Shown: positions 25,859 through 35,263, counted from the first letter of the stretch. The stretch: DNA of 64,000 nucleotides from Streptomyces sp. SAI-135 (GCF_029893805.1 NZ_JARXYP010000002.1:868001-932000); one strand, 5' to 3'. Program-made: numbers and translations. Notes: generated by a model from the sequence alone, not told the origin.

Positions 25859-26635
25859 ATGGGCCGGATGCGCTCTCATTTGCTCGGGATCCCGGAGCTG
25901 ACGCGGGCTCCCGCGGTCGCCGTCGTCGTCGATGTCCTTCGCGCCTTCACGGTGGCCGCGCACGCCTTCGCCGGTGGCGCCGAGAAGATCGTGCTGGCCC
26001 CCTCGCAGGACGAGGCCCTGGAGCTGAAGGCCGCTCGTCCGGGATGGCTCGCCCTCAAGGACGGTGCGCCCGCGCCCGGGTTCGACGCGTTCAACTCCCC
26101 TGCCATGCTGGCGGACCACGATCTCGCCGGCCGCACGATCGTGCAGAAGACGACCGCGGGCACGGTGGGCGCCCTGGCGGTGGCCGACGCCCGGCTGCTG
26201 CTGTGCGCGAGTTTCGTCGTCGCGGGCGCCACCGCGCGGCTGCTGCGTGAGCGCGGCGCGGAGGAGGTGACGTTCGTCGTCACCGGCGAGGAGGGGCGGG
26301 CCGAGGAGGACCGCGCGTGCGCCGAGTACATCGGGCGACGCGTCGAGTCCGCCGAGGAGGACGCGGAACCGTACCTTGGCCGCGCCCGGGACTCCCGCTG
26401 GGCGGCCGCGCTGGAGCAGGGTGCGCGGCAGGGACTGCCGGGCATCCACCCGGACGACGTCCGCCTCTGCCTGGAGGCGGACCGGTTTCCGGCAGGGACT
26501 GCCGGGCATCCACCCGGACGACGTCCGCCTCTGCCTGGAGGCGGACCGGTTTCCGTTCGCCATGGTCGCGGGGCGCGAAGGCCCGCTGATGGTGCTGCGG
26601 CCGGTGCACCCCCAGGCGTGACACCGCGCCGATGA
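25859..26635 (+). CDS. 2-phosphosulfolactate phosphatase (ComB)-like protein with frameshifted C-terminus
   Basis: The protein follows the ComB pattern: [15 protein letters not shown], then [49 protein letters not shown] and [11 protein letters not shown]. ComB hydrolyses 2-phosphosulfolactate in coenzyme M synthesis in archaea; in Streptomyces the substrate is unknown. A 64-bp tandem duplication (26426-26555) changes the frame, so the last residues read [12 protein letters not shown] and onward instead of a natural ending. Removing one copy restores [22 protein letters not shown] with a stop at 26621. The core is intact, so the protein may still fold. ATG 25868 is an alternative start. Confidence 0.82.
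   Translation: MGRMRSHLLGIPELTRAPAVAVVVDVLRAFTVAAHAFAGGAEKIVLAPSQDEALELKAARPGWLALKDGAPAPGFDAFNSPAMLADHDLAGRTIVQKTTAGTVGALAVADARLLLCASFVVAGATARLLRERGAEEVTFVVTGEEGRAEEDRACAEYIGRRVESAEEDAEPYLGRARDSRWAAALEQGARQGLPGIHPDDVRLCLEADRFPAGTAGHPPGRRPPLPGGGPVSVRHGRGARRPADGAAAGAPPGVTPRR
26426..26555. repeat. 64-bp perfect tandem duplication inside the ComB-like gene
   Basis: Bases 26426-26491 and 26490-26555 are identical, a period of 64 bp. Since 64 is not a multiple of three, the second copy shifts the frame. Perfect identity implies a very recent event, or an assembly artefact. Confidence 0.95.
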
Positions 26636-26686
26636 CTTTCGCGGTCCCACGGGGTCTTCCTTCCCGACGACTCACGCCGAACGGAT

Positions 26687-27460
26687 GTGATGACCGTGCC
26701 CAGCAGCTCCGCCTACGCCAAGGTCAGCGGCCTGGAGATGTACTACGAGACCCACGGCACAGCGCCCGAGGGGAGCCGCCCGTTGGTGCTGCTGCACGGC
26801 GGTGCCCTCACCGTCGGCCTGACCTTCTCCGCCGTACTGCCCGCCCTGGCCGCCGACCGGCGGATCATCGCCCCCGAACTGCAGGGGCACGGCCACACCG
26901 CCGACATCGACCGTGCGATGACGGTTCCGGACCTGGCGTCGGACGTCGTGGCCCTGCTCGACGAACTCGGCGTCGGGCAGGCCGACTTCCTCGGGTTCAG
27001 TCTCGGCGGGCTGACCGCGCTGGAGCTCGCGGTGCGACACCCGGAGCGCGTCGGACGGCTCGCGCTCGCCGCCACCATGTACAGCCAGGACGGGGTCCAC
27101 GACGACGTCCGCGTCCCGGACTACAGCTCGCCCCGGCTGCCCAGCCAGGACGACTTCCGGCAGATGGCCGACGCCTACGCGGCCATCGCGCCCCGGCCCG
27201 AGCACTTCGAGGACTTCCTCGCCAAGGTCTCGGCGGCCGCCCACGCCTCGCTGCCCTGGACCGCCGACGACCTGCGTGCACTGCGGGCGCCCACCCTGCT
27301 GCTCGTCGGCGACAGCGACTTCGTCCGCGCGGAGCACGCGGCGGAGATGCAACGGCTCATCCCTGACGCCCGGTTGGCCGTTCTGCCCGCCACCACCCAC
27401 ATGACCCTCATGCACCGGACGTCGCTGATGCTGCCGCTGCTGGGCGAGTTCTTCACCTGA
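26687..27460 (+). CDS. Alpha/beta hydrolase
   Basis: 257-residue serine hydrolase. The oxyanion loop is LVLLHGGALT, the nucleophile elbow GFSLGG (Ser), the Asp lies in LLVGDSDF and the His in TTHMTLM. The cap region is short. Such enzymes may be esterases, lactonases or C-C hydrolases; the substrate cannot be predicted. Start GTG 26687 or ATG 26690. It is a single gene followed by 229 bp before the MHYT gene. Confidence 0.9.
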   Translation: MMTVPSSSAYAKVSGLEMYYETHGTAPEGSRPLVLLHGGALTVGLTFSAVLPALAADRRIIAPELQGHGHTADIDRAMTVPDLASDVVALLDELGVGQADFLGFSLGGLTALELAVRHPERVGRLALAATMYSQDGVHDDVRVPDYSSPRLPSQDDFRQMADAYAAIAPRPEHFEDFLAKVSAAAHASLPWTADDLRALRAPTLLLVGDSDFVRAEHAAEMQRLIPDARLAVLPATTHMTLMHRTSLMLPLLGEFFT

Positions 27461-27688
27461 CGCACCGAGACACGTTCGCGGAAGACGGGGGCGAACAGAA
27501 CACTCGCAGCATCACGGTCCTCTTGAGCCCTGTTGAATCCCCTTGGCCGAAACTCGCCCCCATGTGACTAAAGTTCAACATCGCGCTCCGTGAGTTCACT
27601 GTTTACCCCGGGTAATGCCTTGCCTTTCCGGATCCCGAGCCGTAACCCTTCCTCCACAACCAGCCAGGGCTCTGGGGGGAGTTGGCTT

Positions 27689-28594
27689 ATGGAAGGCACG
27701 GTGGACGGGTTCCGCTACGGCGCGGTGACCCCGGTCGCCGCCTATCTCATGGCGTGCCTGGGAGGGGCCCTGGGGCTGCGCTGCATCGTGCGCACCCTGC
27801 TCAACTCCCAATCGTGGAAGGCGGGTTGGCTGGCACTCGGCGCCGCCTCGATCGGCTGCGGCATCTGGACGATGCACTTCATCGCCATGATCGGTTTCCA
27901 GGTCGTGGAGACCCGGATCCGCTACGACGCCGGGCTCACGGTCCTGAGTCTCGCCGTGGCGATCGTCGTCGTGGGCATCGGCGTCTTCATCGTCGGCCAC
28001 CGGGGAGCCAGCCCCCTGAACCTGTCCTTCGCCGGCGTCATCACCGGCCTGGGCGTGGCGGCCATGCACTACCTCGGCATGGCCGCGCTGCACCTGAACG
28101 GAACGGTCCACTACGACCCCGCCGTCGTCGCGCTCTCCGTGGTCATCGCGATCGTCGCGGCGACCGCGGCCCTGTGGGCGGCCGTCACGATCCGAGGCTT
28201 CCTGACGAGCCTCGGCGCCAGCCTGATCATGGGCATCGCCGTGACCGGGATGCACTACACGGGCATGTCCGCGGTCAGCGTCCATGTGCACGGCAGGACC
28301 GGTGGCCCGTGGGCGGGCGACTCACCCACCTCGCTGCTGCTCCCCATGCTCCTGGGGCCGGCGATCTTTCTGCTGCTGGCCGGAGTGGTGGTCATGTTCG
28401 ACCCGCTCCTGGTGCTCGGGGAGGGCGACTGGAACCGCCCGTCCGCCTCGGCCGCGCGCACGGAAGCGGCACCCGGTCTGCGCTTCGACGACCAGGAAGA
28501 CCAGAGGAACCAGGGGAACGATGAGGTCAGGGTGATCCACGCCCGGGCACCGCAGGATCCCCAATGGGCGGCCCCGCACAACCCGCGGAGGTGA
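27689..28594 (+). CDS. MHYT-domain integral membrane sensor
   Basis: 301-residue protein with seven predicted transmembrane helices and three MHYT motifs spaced across the membrane: MHFIAM, MHYLGM and MHYTGM. This domain is thought to bind copper and sense O2, CO or NO. The usual GGDEF/EAL output is missing. The C-terminal tail of about 60 residues is soluble, charged and unstructured (DDQEDQRNQGNDEVR). The signal therefore probably passes to a partner protein. ATG 27689 has a strong GGGGGAG site. Confidence 0.92.
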   Translation: MEGTVDGFRYGAVTPVAAYLMACLGGALGLRCIVRTLLNSQSWKAGWLALGAASIGCGIWTMHFIAMIGFQVVETRIRYDAGLTVLSLAVAIVVVGIGVFIVGHRGASPLNLSFAGVITGLGVAAMHYLGMAALHLNGTVHYDPAVVALSVVIAIVAATAALWAAVTIRGFLTSLGASLIMGIAVTGMHYTGMSAVSVHVHGRTGGPWAGDSPTSLLLPMLLGPAIFLLLAGVVVMFDPLLVLGEGDWNRPSASAARTEAAPGLRFDDQEDQRNQGNDEVRVIHARAPQDPQWAAPHNPRR

Positions 28595-28699
28595 GAACCA
28601 CCCCCGCGCGCCGCCCACGATCCGGCGACGTCCGGCAGGGCGCCGCCCCACCGCACTCCCCCTTCCCCGCCCGGTCTAGATCGTTGTTACGGTGCACCG

Positions 28700-30244
28700 G
28701 TGTCTGACTCCTCACGCGATACCGCCGAAGGCGCCGGCTGGGGCTCCGCCCGACTCGGCGAGTACAAGCGGCTGATGCCGCCCGAGGTCGAGAAGATCTC
28801 CTGGCTGAACCCGAAGACGCTGTGGGCCGCCCGCAACGGCGTGGTCGCCTCCTGGTTCGGAGACCCCACCGGCCGTACCCGAAGCCGCTGGGTGGCCCAG
28901 CGCGCCGCGGCCGGCGCACCCGCCGACAAGGTGATCCGGCGCGAGGACCCGGAGACGTTCTCGTTCATGGTCATCGGCGACACCGGTGAGGGCGACGACC
29001 CCCAGTACGCCGTCGTGCCAGGTTTTCTGAGGGTCAGTCAGGACACCCGGTTCGCCGTGGTGGCCAGTGACGTGATCTATCCGGTGGGCAGCGCGGACGA
29101 CTACGGCACGAAGTTCTTCCGGCCCTACCAGGACTATCCGGCGCCGATCTACGCGATACCCGGAAACCACGACTGGTACGAGGGTCTCGGCGCCTTCATG
29201 CGCGTCTTCTGCGACGACGCCCCGCCCCTGGAGCCCGAGCCCGCGCCCCGCCCCCTGACCCGCTCCTGGCTGCGCTCCCTGCTGTGGCACCGGCCGCGCT
29301 CGAACGACGGTCAACACCTCGACGAGGCCCGCCGGTTGCGTGCGCAGCCGTCCCAACGGGCGGTCCAGCCGGGCCCGTACTGGGCCGTCGACGCCGGCCC
29401 GGTGCGCATCATCGGCATAGACACCGGACTGCTCGGCACGCTCGACGCCGAACAGGGCGCCTGGCTGCGCGAGGTCTCCCAGGGCCCGCGCCCGAAGATC
29501 CTCGTCACCGGTTCGCCCCTGTACGTGGACGGCGAGCACCACCCGTGCGCCATCGAGGGCGGCGGGACGGTCGACGACATCGTGCGCGAGCCGGCCCATC
29601 ACTACGTCGCGGCGATAGGCGGCGACATCCACAACTACCAGCGCTACCCGGTCGACGTGGACGGCCGCACCATCCAGTACGTCGTCTCGGGCGGTGGCGG
29701 CGCGTTCATGCACGCCACCCACACCATCCCGCACGTCTCGATCGCGAACGTGACGGAGAAGGACTTCCGCTGCTATCCCCTGCGCGGCGACTCCCTCGCG
29801 TTCTACAGCAGGCTGTACGGCCGCCGGCTGCGCCTGCGCCGCTTCTTCACCCTCACCGAGGCCGAGGCCACCGCGGTGATCGCCGAGCGCCTGGGCATCC
29901 CGCCCACCCGTCTCCCGGGCGAACCGGCCCGCGTCACCCTGCGCACCCGTCTGGTCGCCAGTCTCCTCGGCGCCGGCGGGCGGCCCGACCGCACCTCGCG
30001 GTTCCGGCTCCCGGTGCGCAAGATCTACACCCAGCTGTTCTCACCGAGCTCGGCGACGTACAGCCCGCCGTTCTTCAAGTGCTTCCTGCGGCTGGACGTC
30101 ACCCCGGAGGCGGTGCGTCTGCGCTGCTTCGCGGCCACCGGCAACCTCGCCCAGGAGCTCGACCCGCCGGTCGAGGACGAGGTGACCATCCCCCTGCCCC
30201 GGACCTCGCCCGCCGAGCCCGACGACCGGGAACATCACGTGTGA
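28700..30244 (+). CDS. Calcineurin-like metallophosphoesterase
   Basis: 514-residue cytoplasmic phosphoesterase. Metal-binding motifs are in order: GDTGEGD, SDVIYPVG, GNHDWYEG, SPLYV (position of the usual GH-type motif) and GGDIHNYQ. The 70-residue N-terminal and roughly 150-residue C-terminal extensions are of unknown function. Two metal ions should be coordinated by these Asp, Asn and His residues. The substrate (nucleotide, protein or phospholipid) is unknown. GTG 28700 starts the conserved N-terminus. The LLM oxidoreductase follows after 31 bp, so co-transcription is possible. Confidence 0.9.
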   Translation: MSDSSRDTAEGAGWGSARLGEYKRLMPPEVEKISWLNPKTLWAARNGVVASWFGDPTGRTRSRWVAQRAAAGAPADKVIRREDPETFSFMVIGDTGEGDDPQYAVVPGFLRVSQDTRFAVVASDVIYPVGSADDYGTKFFRPYQDYPAPIYAIPGNHDWYEGLGAFMRVFCDDAPPLEPEPAPRPLTRSWLRSLLWHRPRSNDGQHLDEARRLRAQPSQRAVQPGPYWAVDAGPVRIIGIDTGLLGTLDAEQGAWLREVSQGPRPKILVTGSPLYVDGEHHPCAIEGGGTVDDIVREPAHHYVAAIGGDIHNYQRYPVDVDGRTIQYVVSGGGGAFMHATHTIPHVSIANVTEKDFRCYPLRGDSLAFYSRLYGRRLRLRRFFTLTEAEATAVIAERLGIPPTRLPGEPARVTLRTRLVASLLGAGGRPDRTSRFRLPVRKIYTQLFSPSSATYSPPFFKCFLRLDVTPEAVRLRCFAATGNLAQELDPPVEDEVTIPLPRTSPAEPDDREHHV

Positions 30245-30275
30245 CGACCGGGTTGGCACTGCCGTACTGCTTGAT

Positions 30276-31328
30276 ATGTCAAACACCCCGGAGGAGCCCG
30301 TGCCGCCCACCCCCCGCCCCCTGCGCAAGCTGGGCTTCCTGACCATCGGCCTGTTCGACGAGGCGGATCCGCGGCGCGGGCACGAGTCCACGCTGGAGAT
30401 CATCGAGCTGGGTGAGCGGCTGGGCTTCGACAGCGCGTGGCTGCGCCACCGGCATCTCCAGTACGGCATCTCGTCCCCGGTGGCCGTCATGGCGGCGGCC
30501 TCGCAGCGCACCAGCCGGATCGAGCTCGGCACGGCGGTCATCCCGCTCGGCTGGGAGAACCCGCTGCGGCTGGCCGAGGACCTGGCGACCGTGGACATCC
30601 TGTCCGGCGGCCGGGTCAACCCCGGCGTGAGCGTCGGCCCGCCGATGCACTTCGACGACGTCAAGGGGGCGCTGTACCCGGACACGGCCGACGTCGAGGA
30701 CTTCTCCTACGAGCGGGTGCGACGGCTGCTGGACCTCGTGCGCGGCGAGCCGGCGAGCGAGTTCAGCGGGGCGCGTGGCTTCGAGGTCTTCTCGGACCGG
30801 GTGCAGCCGCACTCCCCCAGCCTCGGCCGGCGTCTCTGGTACGGCGGCGGCAGCCGGAGTTCGGCGCGCTGGGCCGGCGAGCACGGCATGAACTTCCTGA
30901 CCAGCAGCGTCGTCAAGGCGGAGGATCCGGAAGGGCCGTACGACTTCGCGGAGATCCAGCTGTCGCACATCCGCGCCTTCCGGGACGCGCACCCGGACGG
31001 CGAGGAAGCCCGCGTGTCCCAGGGACTCGTCGTCATCCCGACCGACTCGGCCTCCGCGGAGCAGCGGGCGCGCTACGAGGAGTACGCGGCGAAGCGCACC
31101 CCTCGTACCGCGGCCCCGCAGGGCCCGGCGCGGTTGCTGTTCGCCCCTGACATCGTCGGCACGTCGGAGCAGATCGCCGAACGCCTGCACGCGCACGCCG
31201 CGTTCCGCGAGGTGGACGAGGTGGCGTTCGCGCTGCCCTTCACCTTCGAGCACGAGGACTACGTCCAGATCCTCACGGACATGGCGACCAGGCTGGGCCC
31301 GGCGCTGGGGTGGAAACCGGGCGCGTAG
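30276..31328 (+). CDS. LLM-class flavin-dependent oxidoreductase
   Basis: 350-residue luciferase-like monooxygenase. The TIM-barrel pattern includes LGFLTIGLFDEAD, LGERLGFDSAWLRHRHL, SSPVAVMAAASQRTSRIELGTAV and LRLAEDLATVDILSGGRV, then the flavin-contact LWYGGGSRSSARWAGEHG. It uses FMN (or F420) with a reductase partner to oxidise small organic molecules. No reductase is encoded nearby, so electrons would come from elsewhere. ATG 30276. Confidence 0.92.
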   Translation: MSNTPEEPVPPTPRPLRKLGFLTIGLFDEADPRRGHESTLEIIELGERLGFDSAWLRHRHLQYGISSPVAVMAAASQRTSRIELGTAVIPLGWENPLRLAEDLATVDILSGGRVNPGVSVGPPMHFDDVKGALYPDTADVEDFSYERVRRLLDLVRGEPASEFSGARGFEVFSDRVQPHSPSLGRRLWYGGGSRSSARWAGEHGMNFLTSSVVKAEDPEGPYDFAEIQLSHIRAFRDAHPDGEEARVSQGLVVIPTDSASAEQRARYEEYAAKRTPRTAAPQGPARLLFAPDIVGTSEQIAERLHAHAAFREVDEVAFALPFTFEHEDYVQILTDMATRLGPALGWKPGA

Positions 31329-31419
31329 GTCTGCCCGCAGGGGGCGGGCCGAGGCCGGAGCAGACTCCGCCGGGGGGCTCCCCTGGCGGGGCGCCTGAAG
31401 CGGCGCCCACCCCGCCCCC

Positions 31420-32385
31420 TCACCAGCGCCCCACCTCCGTCCCGGTGATCGCCTCCGACGGCTTGCCGTCCACTCCCACCGGCACGTCCCCCGCCAGCAT
31501 CACCCGGTGCATGGTCCGGGGGAAGCCGAGGTGGGCGTTGTCGCTGGGGGCCAGGTGGATGGTGGCGCGGTTGTCCCAGAAGGCGACGCTGCCGGGCTCC
31601 CAGCGGAAGCGGACCGTGTACTCGGGGCGGACCGCCTGTTCGAGGAGCATGTCGAGGATCGCCCGGCTCTCGGCGCGGGAGAGGCCGGCGATCTGCTCGA
31701 CGTAGTAGCCGTTGACGTAAAGGATCCGCTCCCCCGTCTCGGGGTGCACCCGCACGAGCGGGTGCAGGGAGGCCACCTGGTGGTCCAGGAGGTGCCGGAC
31801 ATAGGCGTCCTCGCCGGGGCGGGGCTGGTAGCCGACGCCGAGCCGGTGCTCCACGCGCAGTCCGTCGACGAACTCCCGCACGGGGGCGGACAGTCCGGCG
31901 TAGGCGGCGGCGAGGTTGGACCACTGTGTGTCGCCGCCGTAGGGCGGAACGGTCTCGGCGCGCAGGATCGTCGCGGCGGGCGGGTCGATCCGTGCCCCGT
32001 GGTCGCAGTGCCAGCCGCGCAGCAGGGTGTGCCGGCGGCGTTGCAGCCACTCCTCGTGCTCCATGCCGAACTTTCCGCCCAGTTCCAGCCGGTCGGCGGT
32101 CGTCTCGATCTCCGGGAAGTCCGCCGGCGAGGCGCTGCCGCGCTTGGGCAGGACGACGGGCTCGCCGAACCTGCGGGCGAGGGCGACGTGCCCGGCGTGG
32201 TCGAGGTTCTGCCCCCGGAAGAACACCACCTTCCAGCGCAGCACCGCGGCCCGGATCGCGGTGACCACCGAGTCGTCGAGGTCGTCCGAGAGGTCGACAC
32301 CCGTGATCTCGGCTCCGATGTGCCCGGCCACCGGGTTCACCTCGATGCCCGCGTCCCGTTCCGCCGTGCCCTGGTCCGTCGTCAT
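31420..32385 (-). CDS. TauD/TfdA-family Fe(II)/2-oxoglutarate dioxygenase
   Basis: 321-residue enzyme. Iron ligands are the HxD in GWHCDHG (about residue 125) and the distal His in TMHRVM; the Arg of TMHR binds 2-oxoglutarate. VVFFRGQNLD and the SLHPLVRVHPETG stretch are also family features. TauD relatives oxidise taurine, alkyl sulfates or related compounds to release sulfite or sulfate. It is convergent with the LLM gene and divergent from the HIT-like gene across 77 bp. The pairing with an LLM oxygenase fits organosulfur use, but this is an inference. Confidence 0.93.
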   Translation of the reverse strand: MTTDQGTAERDAGIEVNPVAGHIGAEITGVDLSDDLDDSVVTAIRAAVLRWKVVFFRGQNLDHAGHVALARRFGEPVVLPKRGSASPADFPEIETTADRLELGGKFGMEHEEWLQRRRHTLLRGWHCDHGARIDPPAATILRAETVPPYGGDTQWSNLAAAYAGLSAPVREFVDGLRVEHRLGVGYQPRPGEDAYVRHLLDHQVASLHPLVRVHPETGERILYVNGYYVEQIAGLSRAESRAILDMLLEQAVRPEYTVRFRWEPGSVAFWDNRATIHLAPSDNAHLGFPRTMHRVMLAGDVPVGVDGKPSEAITGTEVGRW

Positions 32386-32462
32386 GCATGCTCCGTCGGT
32401 CGCCTGGATCCGTCCTGTGGTCCGTGCCCCGCGGGCACGTCACCCATGGTTGACTGCCCAGC

Positions 32463-33089
32463 GTGGCCACACCCGCAACTCCCGAGCAGCCCGGTGCCTT
32501 CGTACGGCGGCTGCCGACGGGCGAACGTCTGCCCCTGCCCGCCGACTCGGTCGCCGACTGGGAGACCTTCCCCTTCGAGGGCGACCTGAGGGTCAAGCCC
32601 CTGCGGCCGCCCGTCCTCCCCGAACCCGCCCGTTCCGGCGAGGACGGCCCCGGCGCATGCCCGACCTGCCGGAAACCGGTGACGGAAGCCCTGTGGGCCG
32701 ACGACCACTGGCGGGTGGACGCGGTCGGCACCGAGTCCCGGCTCCCGGCGGTCGTGATGCTGCAACCGCGCGGCCACCACGACCTGTCCGACCTCCCCGC
32801 CGAGCGGGCGGCCGAACTCGGTCCCCTCCTCCAGCGGGTGGAGCGGGCGGTCCTCGGTCTCGACGGCGTCGCCCGCGTCCACGTCAACCGGTGGGGCGAC
32901 GGTGCCGCCCACCTCCACTTCTGGTTCCTCGCCCGTCCCGCGGGCCTGCTCCAGCTCCGCGGGACCTTCCTCCCGGTGTGGGAGGAGCTCCTGCCACCGA
33001 TCCTCGAGGAGGAACGGCGGCAGGCCCATCGGCGGATCGCCGCCGCCCTGGCCGCGGGCGGCGGCACCGCCCACGCCCTCGGACGCTGA
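32463..33089 (+). CDS. HIT-like (histidine-triad-related) protein
   Basis: 208-residue protein with a possible Cys metal site (CPTC, about residue 66). A segment resembles the HIT catalytic loop (GDGAAHLHFWFLARP), in which HLHFW stands in for the His-x-His pair. HIT proteins transfer or hydrolyse nucleotidyl groups. The third His of the classical triad is not evident, so activity is uncertain. GTG 32463 overlaps the likely promoter region. It is divergent from the TauD gene. Confidence 0.72.
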   Translation: MATPATPEQPGAFVRRLPTGERLPLPADSVADWETFPFEGDLRVKPLRPPVLPEPARSGEDGPGACPTCRKPVTEALWADDHWRVDAVGTESRLPAVVMLQPRGHHDLSDLPAERAAELGPLLQRVERAVLGLDGVARVHVNRWGDGAAHLHFWFLARPAGLLQLRGTFLPVWEELLPPILEEERRQAHRRIAAALAAGGGTAHALGR

Positions 33090-33254
33090 GCTCCCGTAGC
33101 CGTACGACCAGGGCCGGGACGCCCGGGTCCCGCCGGCCGCTTCTCCTCGGTGCCGTCCGTGCCGTCCGCCGCCCTCGTCCCGCCCGTCCGGTTGATCATT
33201 GCTCGCCCTGTCGGTGAAGGTGGGAGGACGACACAGTCAAGGGAAGGTCCGCAC

Positions 33255-34085
33255 GTGATCAGCATCCCGACGCACACGCTCAATGACGGCACGACGATCC
33301 CCGCCCTCGGTCTGGGCACCTGGCCGATGGACGACACCGAGGCGGAACGGGCCGTCGCCGCCGCGCTGGAGAGCGGCTACCGGCTCGTCGACACGGCGAC
33401 GAACTACCGGAACGAAACCGGTGTGGGCCGTGGTGTGGCCGCGGCCGGCGTCCCGCGCGAGGAGGTCCTCGTGACGACGAAGCTGCCCGGCCGGCACCAC
33501 GGCTACGAGGAGACCCTGGCCTCCTTCGAGGAGTCCCGCTCCCGTCTCGGCCTGGAGTACGTCGACCTGTATCTGATCCACTGGCCGCTCCCCCGGGTCG
33601 ACAAGTACGTCGACTCGTGGAAGGCCATGATCAAACTCCGCGAGGACGGCCTCGTACGGTCGATCGGGGTCTCCAACTTCACGCCCGCGCACATCGAGCG
33701 GCTGGAGAAGGAGACCGGCGTGCTGCCCTCGGTCAACCAGGTCGAGCTGCACCCCCTCTTCCCGCAGGACGAGCTGCGTGCCTTCCACGCCGGCAAGGGC
33801 ATCGTCACCGAGAGCTGGAGCCCGCTGGGGCGCGGCTCGGACCTCCTGGAGGACCCGGCGGTGGCGGCCGCCGCCGAGGCGCACGGTGTCACGCCCGGCC
33901 AGGTGATCCTGCGCTGGCACATCCAGCTCGGTGCCCTGCCGATCCCGAAGTCCGGCGATCCCGGACGGCAGCGCACGAACCTCGACGTCTTCGGCTTCGA
34001 GCTGAGCGAGTCCGAGGTGGCGGCGATCGGCGACCGTGGGCACCGGCGCCTCGGCGGGGACCCGGAGGAGCACGAGGAGTTCTGA
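33255..34085 (+). CDS. Aldo/keto reductase
   Basis: 276-residue (beta/alpha)8 NADPH-dependent oxidoreductase. The catalytic tetrad appears as Asp and Tyr in DTATNY, Lys in TTKLPG and His in LIHWPLP. The NADP site is at the C-terminus (LPIPKSGDPGRQRTNLDVF). Members reduce carbonyls such as 2,5-diketogluconate or methylglyoxal. GTG 33255 begins the conserved strand. The LigD-type gene follows after 41 bp. Confidence 0.94.
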   Translation: MISIPTHTLNDGTTIPALGLGTWPMDDTEAERAVAAALESGYRLVDTATNYRNETGVGRGVAAAGVPREEVLVTTKLPGRHHGYEETLASFEESRSRLGLEYVDLYLIHWPLPRVDKYVDSWKAMIKLREDGLVRSIGVSNFTPAHIERLEKETGVLPSVNQVELHPLFPQDELRAFHAGKGIVTESWSPLGRGSDLLEDPAVAAAAEAHGVTPGQVILRWHIQLGALPIPKSGDPGRQRTNLDVFGFELSESEVAAIGDRGHRRLGGDPEEHEEF

Positions 34086-34126
34086 GCGGCGGGCGGGGTA
34101 CCCGGGAGCGTCGGAGGGAGCCGCAG

Positions 34127-34711
34127 GTGAGTGAGCGACTGAAGGACTATCACGGCAAGCGGGACTTCGGACGGACGCGTGAGCCGGAGGGCCGGCGGGC
34201 CCCCGCGGGTACCGCGCCCCGGTTCGTCGTGCAGATCCATGACGCGAGCACGATGCACTTCGACTTCCGGCTCCAGGTCGGCGATGTGCTGAAGTCCTGG
34301 TCGGTCCCGAAGGGCCCCTCCGACGTCCCCAAGGACAAACGCCTCGCGGTGCCGACGGAGGACCATCCGCTGGAGTACGAGGACTTCGAGGGCGTGATCC
34401 CGCGGGGCGAGTACGGCGGGGGCACGGTGATCGTCTGGGACCGCGGCACGTACGAGCCCCTGAGCCACGACCGTGAGGGGCGTCCCGTCGACTTCGCCGA
34501 GTCGCTGGAGCGCGGACACGCCACGTTCCGGCTCCACGGGGCGAAGCTGCGCGGCACGTACGCCCTCACCCGCTTCCGTGACGAGGGCGACTGGCTGCTG
34601 GTGAGGACCGCCTCGGGCGGAGCGCGCGGGCACGGCACGCCGAACCCGCGCCGGGCCCGCTCGGTCCGGTCCGGCCGGACCCTGGCACAGGTCGCCGCCG
34701 AGGAGAACTGA
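34127..34711 (+). CDS. LigD-type 3'-phosphoesterase domain protein
   Basis: 194-residue stand-alone version of the phosphoesterase module of LigD, which trims 3'-phosphate or ribonucleotide ends in non-homologous end joining. Conserved stretches are FVVQIHDAS, MHFDFRLQVG, LKSWSVPKGPS, VPTEDHPLEYEDFEGVIP and GEYGGGTVIVWDRG. The metal ligands lie in the HDAS and MHFDFR blocks. In mycobacteria it is fused to polymerase and ligase domains. Here it is separate, and a stand-alone ATP-dependent ligase is encoded 9 kb downstream. GTG 34127 has GGAGGG 11 bp upstream. Confidence 0.92.
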   Translation: MSERLKDYHGKRDFGRTREPEGRRAPAGTAPRFVVQIHDASTMHFDFRLQVGDVLKSWSVPKGPSDVPKDKRLAVPTEDHPLEYEDFEGVIPRGEYGGGTVIVWDRGTYEPLSHDREGRPVDFAESLERGHATFRLHGAKLRGTYALTRFRDEGDWLLVRTASGGARGHGTPNPRRARSVRSGRTLAQVAAEEN

Positions 34712-34819
34712 GCCGGAAGATCCTCCGAACACCGCCCCAACTCGCCTTGCGGGCCTCTATGTTCGCAGCGTCGCCGCGACACGTCGTCGCACACGCACAC
34801 GAGCCAGGAGGCCCTCCGT

Positions 34820-35254
34820 ATGCGCATCGCGCTCCGTACCGCCCTGTCCGGCGCGGTCGTCGCCGCCACCGTCCTCACCGGCGGCACCGCACAGGCGACC
34901 CCGCCCGGCCCCGGAGTGACCGGCACACTGATCGCCCAGAAGACCGTGGGCGGCACCGACTACGTCCTGAGGGAGATCACCGTCCCGCCGGGCCAGGCGA
35001 CCGGCTGGCACTACCACGACGGCCCCGTCTTCGGGTACGTCAAGCAGGGCACCCTCAGCCACTACCACTCCGACTGCGCCAGTGACGGCGTCTATCCGCA
35101 GGGCACCGTGGTGCGGGAGCCGGGCGGCCCGGGCGACGTCCACCTCGGCCGCAACGAAGGGGACGTCCCGCTGGTCCTGGAGGTGCTGTACGTGCTTCCG
35201 CACGGCTCGCCGTACTCGGAGGACGTGCCGAACCCCGGCTGCTCCTTCGAGTGA
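34820..35254 (+). CDS. Secreted cupin-domain protein
   Basis: 144-residue protein. Residues 1-26 are a Sec signal peptide (ALRTALSGAVVAATVLTGG, cleavage after TAQA). A single cupin follows: the first motif is WHYHDGPVFGYVKQG with two His ligands, and the second contains HLGRNEG. The mature protein is extracellular and probably binds a metal; it may be an isomerase, dioxygenase or sensor of unknown substrate. A strong GGAGG site precedes ATG 34820. It is convergent with the SpoIIE gene, with a 9-bp gap. Confidence 0.87.
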   Translation: MRIALRTALSGAVVAATVLTGGTAQATPPGPGVTGTLIAQKTVGGTDYVLREITVPPGQATGWHYHDGPVFGYVKQGTLSHYHSDCASDGVYPQGTVVREPGGPGDVHLGRNEGDVPLVLEVLYVLPHGSPYSEDVPNPGCSFE

Positions 35255-35263
35255 GCCCGAGGC

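Noticed and set aside
31329..31419. Small inverted repeats between the LLM and TauD genes
   Set aside because: Short and GC-rich with mismatches; may help terminate transcription, but not distinct enough from chance to call.
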